A DNA stretch of 64,000 nucleotides from JBBPZK01 sp965219175 (GTDB lineage Bacteria; Actinomycetota; Rubrobacteria; Rubrobacterales; Rubrobacteraceae): assembly GCA_965219175.1 (NCBI GenBank), contig CBDCNI010000001.1:124001-188000 (forward strand). Direction: 5' to 3'. Shown piece by piece: positions 16,067-24,484 of this stretch. The notes beneath the pieces are model-generated. The model made no database searches. It was not told the DNA's origin and saw nothing but the letters and a program-made list of their open reading frames with translations. The translations under genes were made by a program, and so were the position numbers. How positions within the stretch are numbered: position 1 is the first letter of the stretch; each line of letters starts with the position of its first letter.

Positions 16067-17178
16067 GCTTTCAGCGCTAGATCCCTGGCGGCTTCCGGCG
16101 TGTCCGCGAGCGCGGTGACGTGGCCCATTTTGCGCCCCGGTCGCGCCTCTTCCTTCCCGTACAGATGCAGCTTCACGCCCGGCAAAGAACAGACCCTCGC
16201 CCAGTCCGGCTCCCCGTTGGCCCAGGCATCCCCCAGCAAATTCGCCATCGCCGCCGGCCGGGTCCGCTCCGTACTCCCCAGCGGCAGCCCACAGACAGCC
16301 CGGAGCTGCTGTTCGAACTGGGAAGTGGCCGCTCCCTCGATGGTCCAGTGTCCCGAGTTGTGGGGACGGGGGGCGATCTCGTTGACGAGAAGCTTCTCTT
16401 CGGTCGTCACGAAGAACTCCACGCAAGCCGTCCCAATGACCTCCAACGCCTCGAAGATGGCCCGTGCTATCTCAACCGCCTCCCGCTCCACTTCCGGCGA
16501 CACGTCGGCCGGCGCAACGGTGACATCGAGTATGTGCCGGTCGTGTGTATTCTCAACTAGGCCGTAATGGGCGAAAGAGCCGTCCAGCCCCCGCGCCGCC
16601 ACCACCGAGACCTCCTTCTCGAACTCCACCCAGGACTCAAGGACCGCCTCGCCGCCAAGAGCTTCCCATGCGTCATCCAGGTCCTCCGCGCCGGTCAGCT
16701 TCGTCTGCCCCTTGCCATCATAGCCAAATCCCGCCGTCTTAAGCACCGCCGGGACCCCGATCTCACGCAGCGCCACATCCAGCGCCTCCCGTCCCGGAAC
16801 CTCCCGAAACGGCGCCACCGGGAAACCTCCATCACGGAGGAAAGTCTTCTCCCGCAGCCGGTTCTGCGCCGTGTGCAGCGCCTTCATACCGGGCCGCACC
16901 GGCACTGCGGCTGAGACCTCTTCCACGGTGGCCGCCGGGATGTTCTCGAACTCCAGCGTCACCACGCTCACGCTCCGGGCGAACTCCCCCACGGTATCCA
17001 GATCTCCGTAGGCGGCACTCCATTCCCGGTCCGCCACCTGACCCGTCGGGCTGTCCGAGTCCGGCGAGAACACGTGTACCCGGTAGCCCATCCGCCGCGC
17101 GGCGAGCGACAGCATCCGCCCGAGCTGCCCGCTACCGAGCACCCCGACCGTCGCCCCTGGCAAGACAGGCCCGCTCAC
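16042..17178 (-). CDS. purK: N5-carboxyaminoimidazole ribonucleotide synthase
   Basis: This 378-residue ATP-grasp enzyme starts with G-V-L-G-S-G-Q-L-G-R-M and contains V-L-K-T-A-G-F-G-Y-D-G-K-G-Q (ATP-binding lid), E-K-E-V-S-V and E-I-A-P-R-P-H-N-S-G-H-W (metal and phosphate site), all typical of PurK. It converts AIR, ATP and bicarbonate to N5-CAIR in purine synthesis. The start overlaps the purE stop by four bases, giving the classical purE-purK order with purE first. The family's usual length is retained. The last codons overlap the convergent lipoprotein gene. Confidence 0.95.
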   Translation of the reverse strand: MSGPVLPGATVGVLGSGQLGRMLSLAARRMGYRVHVFSPDSDSPTGQVADREWSAAYGDLDTVGEFARSVSVVTLEFENIPAATVEEVSAAVPVRPGMKALHTAQNRLREKTFLRDGGFPVAPFREVPGREALDVALREIGVPAVLKTAGFGYDGKGQTKLTGAEDLDDAWEALGGEAVLESWVEFEKEVSVVAARGLDGSFAHYGLVENTHDRHILDVTVAPADVSPEVEREAVEIARAIFEALEVIGTACVEFFVTTEEKLLVNEIAPRPHNSGHWTIEGAATSQFEQQLRAVCGLPLGSTERTRPAAMANLLGDAWANGEPDWARVCSLPGVKLHLYGKEEARPGRKMGHVTALADTPEAARDLALKAQSAVPTM

Positions 17179-17675
17179 GAAAGCTCCGAGTCGAGGACCT
17201 TCCGTGCCTGCTCCTCCCGGAACTCGTGCAGCTTCTCCCGAAGCTCCGGGCGTCTGTTGGCGAGGATGGCGACGGCGAGCAGGGCTGCGTTCGTAGCTCC
17301 GGAACGGCCTATGGCGAGCGTGCCGACCGGAACCCCGGCGGGCATCTGAACGATGGAGAGCAGCGAGTCCTCACCCGAGAGCGCCCGGCTCTCCACCGGC
17401 ACGCCGAGCACGGGGACGATGGTGTGGGCGGCAACCATCCCCGGCAGGTGGGCCGCGCCGCCGGCCCCGGCGACGATCACCTCAAGCCCCCGCTCCTCCG
17501 CCTCCTTCGCATAAGAGGCCATGAGATCCGGCGTCCGGTGCGCCGAGACCACCCGAGTCTCATGCGCTACCCCGAACCGCTCCAGCGTCTCGGCGGCGTG
17601 TCGCATCGTCTCCCAGTCGGACGCGCTGCCCATGATCACCCCGACTATAGATGCTCTGTTTTCGGTCTGCTCCAA
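17175..17675 (-). CDS. purE: N5-carboxyaminoimidazole ribonucleotide mutase
   Basis: This 166-residue class I PurE has the signature M-G-S-A-S-D-W, S-A-H-R-T-P and G-A-G-G-A-A-H-L-P-G-M, which form the CAIR site. It rearranges N5-CAIR to CAIR, the step after PurK. The start is TTG at 17675, preceded by AGGATGAG. The start codon touches the candidate ATG of the divergent DUF4258 gene (they share base 17675), so the purE promoter must lie inside that gene, consistent with later arrival of the neighbour. Confidence 0.95.
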   Translation of the reverse strand: MEQTENRASIVGVIMGSASDWETMRHAAETLERFGVAHETRVVSAHRTPDLMASYAKEAEERGLEVIVAGAGGAAHLPGMVAAHTIVPVLGVPVESRALSGEDSLLSIVQMPAGVPVGTLAIGRSGATNAALLAVAILANRRPELREKLHEFREEQARKVLDSELS

Positions 17676-18055
17676 TGACTCATCCTAGCTTCGTATGCGC
17701 ACAGCGTGAATCCTACACGAGAAGCACGCGATTAAAAGATTACGTAGGCAACACAGACGAGCTACGCAGAAAGATCGAAGCGGACCAGTTCGAGTTCTCC
17801 AGGCATGCTGTTGACCAGAGCATTATGCGGCGTATCAGCGTACAAGAGGTACGCGAAGCAATAGCCCACAGTGAGATCATCGAAAACTACCCGGACGATA
17901 AGTATGGACCAAGCTGTCTGGTCTCCGGCACGACAACCGATGAAAGACCCCTGCATATACAGTGCAGTTATCCTTCTCGCCCAATTGTTAAAATAGTAAC
18001 GCTCTACGAACCAGACTCGGAACGCTGGATAGACTTCAAGAGGAGAGTGGAATGA
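17675..18055 (+). CDS. DUF4258-like protein, candidate toxin
   Basis: This protein has 126 residues from the ATG at 17675 (an in-frame ATG at 17651 is possible; neither has a clear ribosome site). The core F-S-R-H-A-V-D-Q-S-I-M-R-R-I-S-V-Q-E-V-R-E-A-I, then E-N-Y-P-D-D-K-Y-G-P-S-C-L-V-S-G, P-L-H-I-Q-C and I-V-T-L-Y-E-P-D, closing W-I-D-F-K-R-R, is the DUF4258 pattern: a small alpha/beta fold related to RelE/BrnT-type ribonuclease toxins, with the conserved His of S-R-H-A. It overlaps the next gene by four bases (ATGA) and pairs with a YgiT-like protein, a combination known from toxin-antitoxin-like loci. The GC content drops within this gene. Confidence 0.7.
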   Translation: MTHPSFVCAQRESYTRSTRLKDYVGNTDELRRKIEADQFEFSRHAVDQSIMRRISVQEVREAIAHSEIIENYPDDKYGPSCLVSGTTTDERPLHIQCSYPSRPIVKIVTLYEPDSERWIDFKRRVE

Positions 18056-18276
18056 CAACCGGACAAGAAGAAAGACTGGTTGAACAGAGAGTGACCTACA
18101 CCCTGGGGATGAGCGGCAAATTCTACATCGTCGAGGACGTGCCCGCGCGAGTAGACGAAGAGACGGGCGAGCAGTTCTTCGCGCCCTCCACGGTCGAACG
18201 TTTACAGGAAATCATCTTGGGCCAAAGAGAGCCTAGCAAGATGATCGAGACGTCTGTGTACAGATACAATAAATAG
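18052..18276 (+). CDS. YgiT/MqsA-N-like protein without zinc cysteines, candidate antitoxin
   Basis: This 74-residue protein, with V-E-D-V-P-A-R-V-D-E-E-T-G-E-Q-F-F followed by a helix T-V-E-R-L-Q-E-I-I, corresponds to the YgiT-type domain that normally reads V-P-A-x-V-C-x-x-C-G-E. Here both C-x-x-C cysteines are absent (D and T at those places), and no N-terminal C-x-x-C is seen either, so it cannot bind zinc in the usual way. It overlaps the DUF4258 gene by four bases and would be its cognate antitoxin by analogy with MqsRA and related pairs (inference). Confidence 0.65.
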   Translation: MTTGQEERLVEQRVTYTLGMSGKFYIVEDVPARVDEETGEQFFAPSTVERLQEIILGQREPSKMIETSVYRYNK

Positions 18277-18310
18277 CAAAAATCAGAGAGGACAATAAGG
18301 AAAAACGCTA

Positions 18311-19015
18311 ATGAACAAAGTTAGTCCAGAGAAGGTGAAAGAATCTTTCAAAGAACAGCTTGATGAATTGAGTGAGTTTCTCAATCGTATGGTTGATCAG
18401 ATTCAAGGCACACATAACGAAAAAGCGGATTTAAGTCAACTGGCACAAAGTGTTTTTCTGTCACATTTTGTTGCTTACGAAGTTATGGTCTCTGATTTGT
18501 TCATTAGCTACATCAGCAAAGATCCCTCTCAGCTCCAAAACGAGTACGAAAAAAGAATAGGTGACTCTATACACAGTAAGTACGGTTCTGCGTGGAAAGA
18601 TAATATTCAATTCAACAAGCGTAAGGCAATTCCTTATGCAGAGGTACAAACACTGGTGGATTCAGAGGGCAGAAATCTGTCTTTCAAAGATGTTAATGGG
18701 ATGAAACAAGAAGCGCACCACCTATTAGCACCTAAATTCTGCAACAGGATTCAGAGTATTCCAGAAGTAGATTGTAGACTGTTGGACACAGCCAAGGCCA
18801 TCCGGAATTACATAGCTCATCGCAGCCCTTCATCGCGTGATTATATGAATCAGTTGCTATTAAAAGTCGACCAACAAGATATTAATTCCGGACTTGGCCG
18901 CGGCTCTGGAAAAGAAGTAAAGTCAGCCGGCACCTTCTTGAAAGCTAAGGTAGATGGGAAACCAAGAGTGCAGCTTTATATGGATCGCCTTCTACAGATA
19001 ACCGACAGAATGTAG
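18311..19015 (+). CDS. HEPN-domain protein, candidate RNase of a defence locus
   Basis: This 234-residue all-helical protein is clearly AT-richer than the surrounding genes. Residues about 160-175 read A-K-A-I-R-N-Y-I-A-H-R-S, giving the R-x4-H motif (Arg165, His170) that marks HEPN ribonucleases. The upstream helices (S-H-F-V-A-Y-E-V-M-V) resemble the RiboL-PSP/MAE_28990-like HEPN groups. It follows the DUF4258/YgiT pair by 34 bases on the same strand and may be co-transcribed. HEPN proteins often act as RNA-cutting toxins or abortive-infection effectors. No MNT nucleotidyltransferase partner is adjacent. Family membership rests on the motif and helical pattern only. Confidence 0.55.
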   Translation: MNKVSPEKVKESFKEQLDELSEFLNRMVDQIQGTHNEKADLSQLAQSVFLSHFVAYEVMVSDLFISYISKDPSQLQNEYEKRIGDSIHSKYGSAWKDNIQFNKRKAIPYAEVQTLVDSEGRNLSFKDVNGMKQEAHHLLAPKFCNRIQSIPEVDCRLLDTAKAIRNYIAHRSPSSRDYMNQLLLKVDQQDINSGLGRGSGKEVKSAGTFLKAKVDGKPRVQLYMDRLLQITDRM

Positions 19016-19099
19016 GCGATACCTAAGGTTTTTGCACACGCTGCTCAACAACATCTCAAGCATCCAGAATCTCGGCCTTCTAGTCTACAGGGAGAGAGC

Positions 19100-20101
19100 C
19101 TATTCCTCTAACCCCGGTATGAGCTCTTTCCCGTAAACCTCTAGCGTCTCCTCCATCGCGTCGTGCATGAGGTAGATGTTGAACTGGTCCACGCCGAGGT
19201 CTTTTAACTCGTTTAGCTTCGCCGCGTGGTCTTCGACGGGGCCGAGTACACAGAAGCGGTCCACGATCTCATCCGGTACGAAGTCGGTGCTCGGGTTGCC
19301 CGCCTTGCCGTGGTGGCTGTAGTCGTAACCTCCGCGGGCTTTTATGTAGTCGGTGAGCGCCGCCGGTACTTCTCCGCCCTCGCCGTAGCGCGAGACGAGG
19401 TCGGCGACGTGGTTGCCTACCATGCCCCCGAACCACCGGCACTGGTCGCGCCCGTGCGCCAGATCATCTCCGACGTAGGCCGGGGCGGCGACGCAGATTT
19501 TTACGTCTTTCGGGTCACGGCCCGCTTCTTTTGCGGCGTCGTGGACGTGTTTCATGGTCCACTCCAGGATCACCGGGTCGGCGAGCTGCAGGATGAAGCC
19601 ATCCGCATTCCGCCCTATTAGGTTCAGGGCCTTCGGACCGTAACCCGCCATCCAAACGTCGAGTTTCCCGTTCTTTACCCACGGGATGCTCACCCTGTTT
19701 CCGTTCGGGACCTCTATCTCCCGGCCTTCTGCAAGCTCTTTTACGACGTGCATCGCTTCTTCCAACTGGACTAGCGTGGTCGGCTTCTTGCCGAGGACGC
19801 GCTGGGCCGAGTCGCCACGTCCGATGCCGCAGATGGTCCGGTTGCCGAACATGTCGTTCAGGGTGGCGAACAGCGAAGCCGTTACAGATGGGTCGCGCGT
19901 CGCCGGGTTGGTGACCATCGGGCCGACGGTGATGTTTTCGGTGGCGGAGAGCATCTGCGAGTAGATCACATACGGTTCCTGCCACAAGATATGCGAGTCG
20001 AACGTCCAGGCGTGAGTGAACCCGAGACGTTCGGCTTTTTGTGTCAACTCAATAACACGTCTCGCCGGAGGGTCGGTCTGAAACGTTACGCCGAAGTCCA
20101 T
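19100..20101 (-). CDS. LLM-class (F420-type) oxidoreductase of the pyrimidine operon
   Basis: This 333-residue TIM-barrel protein starts M-D-F-G-V-T-F-Q-T-D-P-P and contains F-T-H-A-W-T-F-D-S-H, V-G-P-M-V-T-N-P-A-T-R, C-G-I-G-R-G-D-S-A and V-W-M-A-G-Y-G-P-K-A-L, the luciferase-like monooxygenase plan in the F420-binding variant. I believe it belongs to the TIGR03842 group. It is the last gene of a long minus-strand series with cytosine deaminase, dihydropyrimidinase, amidohydrolase and aminotransferase. That series lacks a recognised dihydropyrimidine dehydrogenase, so this enzyme is a candidate for uracil reduction with F420H2. That role is inference. The alternative is a flavin monooxygenase of RutA type. 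Confidence 0.85.
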   Translation of the reverse strand: MDFGVTFQTDPPARRVIELTQKAERLGFTHAWTFDSHILWQEPYVIYSQMLSATENITVGPMVTNPATRDPSVTASLFATLNDMFGNRTICGIGRGDSAQRVLGKKPTTLVQLEEAMHVVKELAEGREIEVPNGNRVSIPWVKNGKLDVWMAGYGPKALNLIGRNADGFILQLADPVILEWTMKHVHDAAKEAGRDPKDVKICVAAPAYVGDDLAHGRDQCRWFGGMVGNHVADLVSRYGEGGEVPAALTDYIKARGGYDYSHHGKAGNPSTDFVPDEIVDRFCVLGPVEDHAAKLNELKDLGVDQFNIYLMHDAMEETLEVYGKELIPGLEE

Positions 20102-20110
20102 ATCCTGCTC

Positions 20111-20755
20111 CTAGCTTTTTCCGGGGCCTGACACCGCCGTGATCGCACCCAGGGCCAGGTAGACTCCGCCGGAGAAGTACCGTTGGCCGCGCCGGAAACG
20201 CGCGCTCTCGTACCTGCGCTTCAGCCAACCAGCCGCCGTACCGGAGAGCAGGGCGTAGAGGCTGTCGGTGAAAAGCCCGACCACCGAAGCGGTCAGGCCG
20301 AGCGAGAGTACCTGGAGCCAGACCGGTCCGGCTGCCGGGCGCACGAACTGGGGCAGAAAGGCCAGGAAGAAGAGAGCTACCTTCGGATTGAGGACGTTTA
20401 CCAACACGCCTTGCCGGAATATGCCGGCGAGGCTCCTTCTACCCGTAGTGTTTACAGTGGTGGTGTCATCTTCCCCAAACAGCCGGGAGAGGCCGAGCCA
20501 GACCAGGTACGCGACGCCCAGCCACTTGACGATGCCGAGAGCCGCCGCGGATGAGGCAAGGAGCGCCGAGAGTCCGGCCGTCGCGAACGCGACGTGGACC
20601 AGGGCGCCGACCCAGATACCCTGGGCGGAAGCGAGCCCCGCCGCCCGGCCGCCTTCCACGCCGCGGGAGACGATGTACAGGACGGCTGGTCCGGGTATGA
20701 GCGTGAGGATCAGCGAGGCCAAGACGACAAAGGTGAACGTTGAGGTTTCGGGCAT
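20111..20755 (-). CDS. LysE/RhtB-family amino acid exporter
   Basis: This 214-residue membrane protein has about six helices. It carries the family N-terminus L-T-L-I-P-G-P-A-V-L-Y-I-V-S-R-G, A-x-G-I-W-V-G-A-L-V-H in the second helix and a polar segment before L-N-P-K-V-A-L-F-F-L-A-F-L-P-Q-F. These proteins export lysine, homoserine, threonine or similar amino acids. It sits 10 bases upstream of the LLM gene and 10 bases after an NCS1 carrier in the pyrimidine operon. Export of beta-alanine or an analogue made by the pathway is a reasonable guess, not shown by sequence. Confidence 0.85.
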   Translation of the reverse strand: MPETSTFTFVVLASLILTLIPGPAVLYIVSRGVEGGRAAGLASAQGIWVGALVHVAFATAGLSALLASSAAALGIVKWLGVAYLVWLGLSRLFGEDDTTTVNTTGRRSLAGIFRQGVLVNVLNPKVALFFLAFLPQFVRPAAGPVWLQVLSLGLTASVVGLFTDSLYALLSGTAAGWLKRRYESARFRRGQRYFSGGVYLALGAITAVSGPGKS

Positions 20756-20765
20756 CAGCGGCTCC

Positions 20766-22289
20766 CTACGTCGTCTCCGGCTCGCGGCTCGGCCCGGTTT
20801 GGCGGCTCGGGATGAGGCTGAGGAGCAGGTACGCTATCGCGGCGACTGTGAAGGTGAAGAAGAGTCCGTAGGTGTAGAGGCTGTCTATGAAGGTCGGGTT
20901 GGAGATGACGCCACCGGGGGTCGTGGCTGCTTTTAGGAAGCCGGGAACGACCGGGATGACGCCGATGAAGACGGCGATTATGGCCTTCCAGTTCCAGCCG
21001 CCGGAGTAGGCGTATTTGCCGTCGGGTTTGTAGAGGTCGGTGAGGTCGAGTTGGGTGCGGCGGAGGATCCAGTAGTCCGCGATCATCACCGCCCCGATGG
21101 CCCCGAGCAAGCTCCCGTAACCCACGAGCCAGGTAAAGATGTATGCCCCGGCGTCGTTGAACAGCACCCACGGGAAAGAGACGATGCCGATGACGGCGGT
21201 GATCATACCGCCCATCTTGAACGAGATGTACTTAGGGGCGAGGTTCGAGAAGTCGTTGGAAGGAGAAACGACGTTCGCGGCCATGTTCGTCGAGATCTGG
21301 GCTATGACTATGACTATCATCGCACCAATGAGCAGTGCTGGGATGGGGCCTGCGATGCGGGTGACGAGGTCCACGGGGTTCCAGATAGCCTTGCCGTAGA
21401 TGACGACGGTGGCCGCCGTCACCGCAATACCTATAAAGCTGAACGCCGTCATCGTGAGCGGCAGCGTAATCGCCTGACTTATAGTCTGGGAACGCTGGTT
21501 TTTGGCGAACCGCGTAAAGTCCGGGACGTTCAGAGAGAGCGTGACCCAGTAGCCGACATTCGCCGCCAGCCCGGACCAGAAGAGCGTCCAGAACGGGGTG
21601 CTCCCACCCTGGAGCTTCGAAGACGCCGAGAACACGTTGCCGATCCCGCCACCGGCGCTAAAGCCCCAGATGAGCAGCACGACGCCGCCGGCCAGCAAGA
21701 GAGGCGCCGCGAACGACTCGAAGACCTTTATACCCTCGATGCCGGTCAGGATGATGACGACCTGCACGACCCAGAAGATGAGGAACGTGATCCCGGTATG
21801 TCCGGCTACGTTCGCCCAGCCTCCCCAGAAGGCGGTCAGCATGGCGTCGAGGGCGAGGCCGCCGATCCAGGTCTGCAGCCCGAACCAGCCGCAGGCGACG
21901 AGCGCGCGGGCCATGGCGGCGAAGTTCGCGCCGGTCACGCCGAAAGAGGATCGGACGAAGACCGGGAACGGGACGCCGTACTTGGTACCGGCGTGAGCGT
22001 TCAGGAGCAGCGGGATCAGGACGATCACGTTCCCGAGGGCGATGGTCAGGAGCGCCTGCCACCAGATCATGCCGGCGGCGATCAAACCGGAAGCAAGCGT
22101 ATAGGTCGTTATGACTATCGAGATACCGACCCACAGCGCCACGAAATTGTACGTCGTCCAAGTCCGCTCTTCCGGCCCGGTCGGCGCCAGGTCCTCGTTG
22201 TAGAGAGGCGAGAGGCTCACGTCGGCCTTTATTCGCGCCAACTCCGCCCGATCGTTTATCGCAAGATCCCTGAACTCTTCCCGCTCCAT
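20766..22289 (-). CDS. NCS1-family nucleobase/allantoin-type symporter (first of three)
   Basis: This 507-residue carrier has twelve predicted helices. The N-terminal cytosolic tail N-E-D-L-A-P-T-G-P-E-E-R-T-W and the first helix start Y-N-F-V-A-L-W-V-G-I-S follow the PucI/Mhp1 pattern. It also has K-Y-G-V-P-F-P-V-F-V-R-S-S-F-G, G-W-F-G-L-Q-T-W-I-G and N-V-P-D-F-T-R-F-A-K. NCS1 proteins import cytosine, uracil, allantoin, hydantoins or similar compounds with a cation. ATG at 22289 follows AAAGGGGAGAG. The two related carriers in the operon differ in sequence and probably in substrate. Confidence 0.87.
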   Translation of the reverse strand: MEREEFRDLAINDRAELARIKADVSLSPLYNEDLAPTGPEERTWTTYNFVALWVGISIVITTYTLASGLIAAGMIWWQALLTIALGNVIVLIPLLLNAHAGTKYGVPFPVFVRSSFGVTGANFAAMARALVACGWFGLQTWIGGLALDAMLTAFWGGWANVAGHTGITFLIFWVVQVVIILTGIEGIKVFESFAAPLLLAGGVVLLIWGFSAGGGIGNVFSASSKLQGGSTPFWTLFWSGLAANVGYWVTLSLNVPDFTRFAKNQRSQTISQAITLPLTMTAFSFIGIAVTAATVVIYGKAIWNPVDLVTRIAGPIPALLIGAMIVIVIAQISTNMAANVVSPSNDFSNLAPKYISFKMGGMITAVIGIVSFPWVLFNDAGAYIFTWLVGYGSLLGAIGAVMIADYWILRRTQLDLTDLYKPDGKYAYSGGWNWKAIIAVFIGVIPVVPGFLKAATTPGGVISNPTFIDSLYTYGLFFTFTVAAIAYLLLSLIPSRQTGPSREPETT

Positions 22290-22311
22290 CTCTCCCCTTT
22301 CTCCGCCCGTC

Positions 22312-23223
22312 CTAGCTCATCTTCGACGCGAGCGTCTTTATGACCTCTGTAAGCACCTCACTCCGCCACTGTTTATCCGCCTTCAGGCTGTTGCCGCCTG
22401 TGACCTGCTGGCCCAGCACCCAGAAGCTGAAGTGGCCTTTGATGCACTGGATCTCATTGCCGTCCCAGAAGCAATCAGCGCCCCCGAGGCTCTTTCCATA
22501 GTCCTTATACTGGTCCGGGTACTTCTTCGCGGTCTCCTTCTGCTGCGCTTTGGCCTCTTTGTACTGCTGCTCGATGAGTTTCGGGGCGGCGACTCCTTGC
22601 AAGCTCACAGTGACGGTAGACGGCTGGTCCGGCCCATACGGATCAGACGGACGGGGCAGCTTATAGTCACAACTGGAGTAGTTCGGGGTCTCGCCGCCCC
22701 CGAGGAACTCCGCGTGCTGGCCGACGCGGGAGATCTTCTTTACCTGGGGAACTATATTCTGGATCTCCTTGTCCGAGAGCATCTTGCAGGCGCCCGGCCA
22801 CAGCTTGGGGTCCTCGTTGCCGTTCGCGCCGATCCGAACCGGGAACTTCTCCCCACCGCCCGCCTGCGCCTTTTGGGTTGACGGTTCAGGCGCGACGCCG
22901 ACCGTCGTGGCACCGGTCGTAGGTCCGACCATAGTAGTTCCACTGGTCATCTGCATGGTAGTTGCGTTGCCCATCGCCGACGTGGCGGAGGTGGAGGCGC
23001 TCGTCATCGCGAGCGTCGTCCCGCCCGCCGGAGAGGCCGCCGTGCTCGCCAGCTGCGACGATGACTTCTTCGCCTGCTTCCCGGAAGATTTCTTCGGCGC
23101 CTGCTGCTTCGAGGAGTCCGTGGACGACTGACCACACCCACCGACGACCAGAACGCAGACGATGGCGAGCGCCAGAAAGCCAAAACGCGCCAGGCTCCGG
23201 GTACTCTTCCAGCTTTCGTTCAA
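22312..23223 (-). CDS. Secreted lipoprotein of unknown function in the pyrimidine operon
   Basis: This is a 303-residue protein. The signal peptide F-G-F-L-A-L-A-I-V-C-V-L-V-V-G-G-C ends in a lipobox with Cys30. Residues about 31-120 form a low-complexity linker rich in S, K, A, T, G and M. The C-terminal half contains W-P-G-A-C-K-M-L-S-D, S-S-C-D-Y-K-L-P and G-A-D-C-F-W-D-G-N-E-I-Q-C-I-K-G, four or five cysteines that probably form disulfides outside the cell. This resembles DUF3558-like actinobacterial lipoproteins (tentative). TTG at 23223 follows GGGAGAGAG. It lies between the amidohydrolase and an NCS1 gene with gaps of about 20 bases, so it is probably co-expressed with uptake. Confidence 0.7.
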   Translation of the reverse strand: MNESWKSTRSLARFGFLALAIVCVLVVGGCGQSSTDSSKQQAPKKSSGKQAKKSSSQLASTAASPAGGTTLAMTSASTSATSAMGNATTMQMTSGTTMVGPTTGATTVGVAPEPSTQKAQAGGGEKFPVRIGANGNEDPKLWPGACKMLSDKEIQNIVPQVKKISRVGQHAEFLGGGETPNYSSCDYKLPRPSDPYGPDQPSTVTVSLQGVAAPKLIEQQYKEAKAQQKETAKKYPDQYKDYGKSLGGADCFWDGNEIQCIKGHFSFWVLGQQVTGGNSLKADKQWRSEVLTEVIKTLASKMS

Positions 23224-23239
23224 ACTCTCTCCCTTACTC

Positions 23240-24484
23240 TTACGGACGGCTCGCCGCCCAGTCCATCGTGCGTACCGCGAGCCGGTGCAGCGCTTTCACG
23301 GACGACTCGATGTCTTCTTCGGGCGTGTCCTCTTCTTTGGTGTGGCTTAGACCGCGCAGGCTTTTTACGAAGAGCATCACCGTTGGCATCGAGCGGGCCA
23401 TCTCGGCCGCGTCGTGCAGCGGGCCGCTCGGTAGCCGGTGCGAAGAGCCAGCGACCTCCGTTATCGCCTCTTCGGCAAGCTCGATAAGCTCGTCGTCGAA
23501 CGGTAGCGGCTCTATCCGCCAGAGCCTCTCCCACTCTACGGAAACGCCTTCTTCCTCGGCGATGCTTTCGGTGGCTTCCCGCGCCTTGTCGAGCATGTCG
23601 GCGAGCACGTCGGCGTCGAGCGCCCGCTGGTCGAGGGACATCTCGCAGAAGCCGTTGAACGCCGTGACGATCGCCGGGGAGACGTTGACGAAGCCGGTCG
23701 TGGCCCGCACGTCGTCGCGGCGCGCAGCATCGTCCCGGAACGAGATCGCCGAACGGGCCGCCGCGATGAACGCGTCCCGTCTAACATCCATCGGCGTCGA
23801 GCCGGAGTGGGCGTGCTGGCCGGTAAACCGGATCGCATGCCGCTCCACCCCGAAAGTACCGAGCACCGCCCCGAGCGGCAGGTCCATCCTCTCCAGCACC
23901 GGCCCCTGCTCGATGTGTAGCTCCAGATACGCAGCGGCGTTCTCTAGCTGATGGTGCGACTCCTTCATCCGGTCGAGCTCGACGCCGTGCTCCCGCAAAG
24001 CGTCCGGGAGGGTGACGCCGTCCTTGTCTTTCATCTCCCGCACTTCGTCGAGATCGAGGGAGCCGGAGGTCGCGCTGGACCCTAGCAGGCTCCGCCCGAA
24101 ACGCGCCCCCTCCTCGTCAGCCCAGTCAACGAGTCGGAGCGTAACCGGGCGCTGCTCGGGAGCGAGGACGCGCAGGGATTCGAGGGCGGCTATGGTGTTG
24201 AGGCAGCCGTCGAGCCAGCCTCCCTGCGGCACGGAGTCCATGTGGCCGCCTAGGATGACGGCCTTCTCGGAGTCACCGGGGGCGGTCGCCCAGAGGTTAC
24301 CGGCCTCGTCGGTCTCTATCTCCAGGCCGTCTATTTCCTCCAACTTGCCGCGCAACCACTCGCGGGCCTGCTTCCACGTATCGGTCCAGGCGACCCTGCG
24401 GGCGCCGTCCGGACCGCCAGTGAGCTGCGCAAGCTCCTTCAGCTCTTCGACGGCGCGGCGGGAATCTACCTGTTCGGCCTGCAC
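23240..24484 (-). CDS. M20-family N-carbamoyl-amino-acid amidohydrolase (beta-ureidopropionase type)
   Basis: This 414-residue zinc hydrolase has the binuclear-metal motifs G-G-H-M-D-S-V-P, D-W-A-D-E-E-G-A-R-F, L-E-L-H-I-E-Q-G-P-V-L-E and a C-terminal S-G-P-L-H-D-A-A-E-M. The central dimerisation domain has F-T-G-Q-H-A-H-S-G-S-T-P-M. This is the Zn-dependent carbamoylase/allantoate amidohydrolase group. In this operon the expected reaction is N-carbamoyl-beta-alanine to beta-alanine, CO2 and ammonia, the step after dihydropyrimidinase. The GTG start shares one base with the aminotransferase stop, so the genes are coupled. Confidence 0.88.
   Translation of the reverse strand: MQAEQVDSRRAVEELKELAQLTGGPDGARRVAWTDTWKQAREWLRGKLEEIDGLEIETDEAGNLWATAPGDSEKAVILGGHMDSVPQGGWLDGCLNTIAALESLRVLAPEQRPVTLRLVDWADEEGARFGRSLLGSSATSGSLDLDEVREMKDKDGVTLPDALREHGVELDRMKESHHQLENAAAYLELHIEQGPVLERMDLPLGAVLGTFGVERHAIRFTGQHAHSGSTPMDVRRDAFIAAARSAISFRDDAARRDDVRATTGFVNVSPAIVTAFNGFCEMSLDQRALDADVLADMLDKAREATESIAEEEGVSVEWERLWRIEPLPFDDELIELAEEAITEVAGSSHRLPSGPLHDAAEMARSMPTVMLFVKSLRGLSHTKEEDTPEEDIESSVKALHRLAVRTMDWAASRP

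Noticed and set aside
21051..22343. Long plus-strand open frame of 430 codons opposite an NCS1 carrier
   Set aside because: The composition is dominated by R, D, E and H as expected for the antisense of a hydrophobic protein. No start signal or domain.
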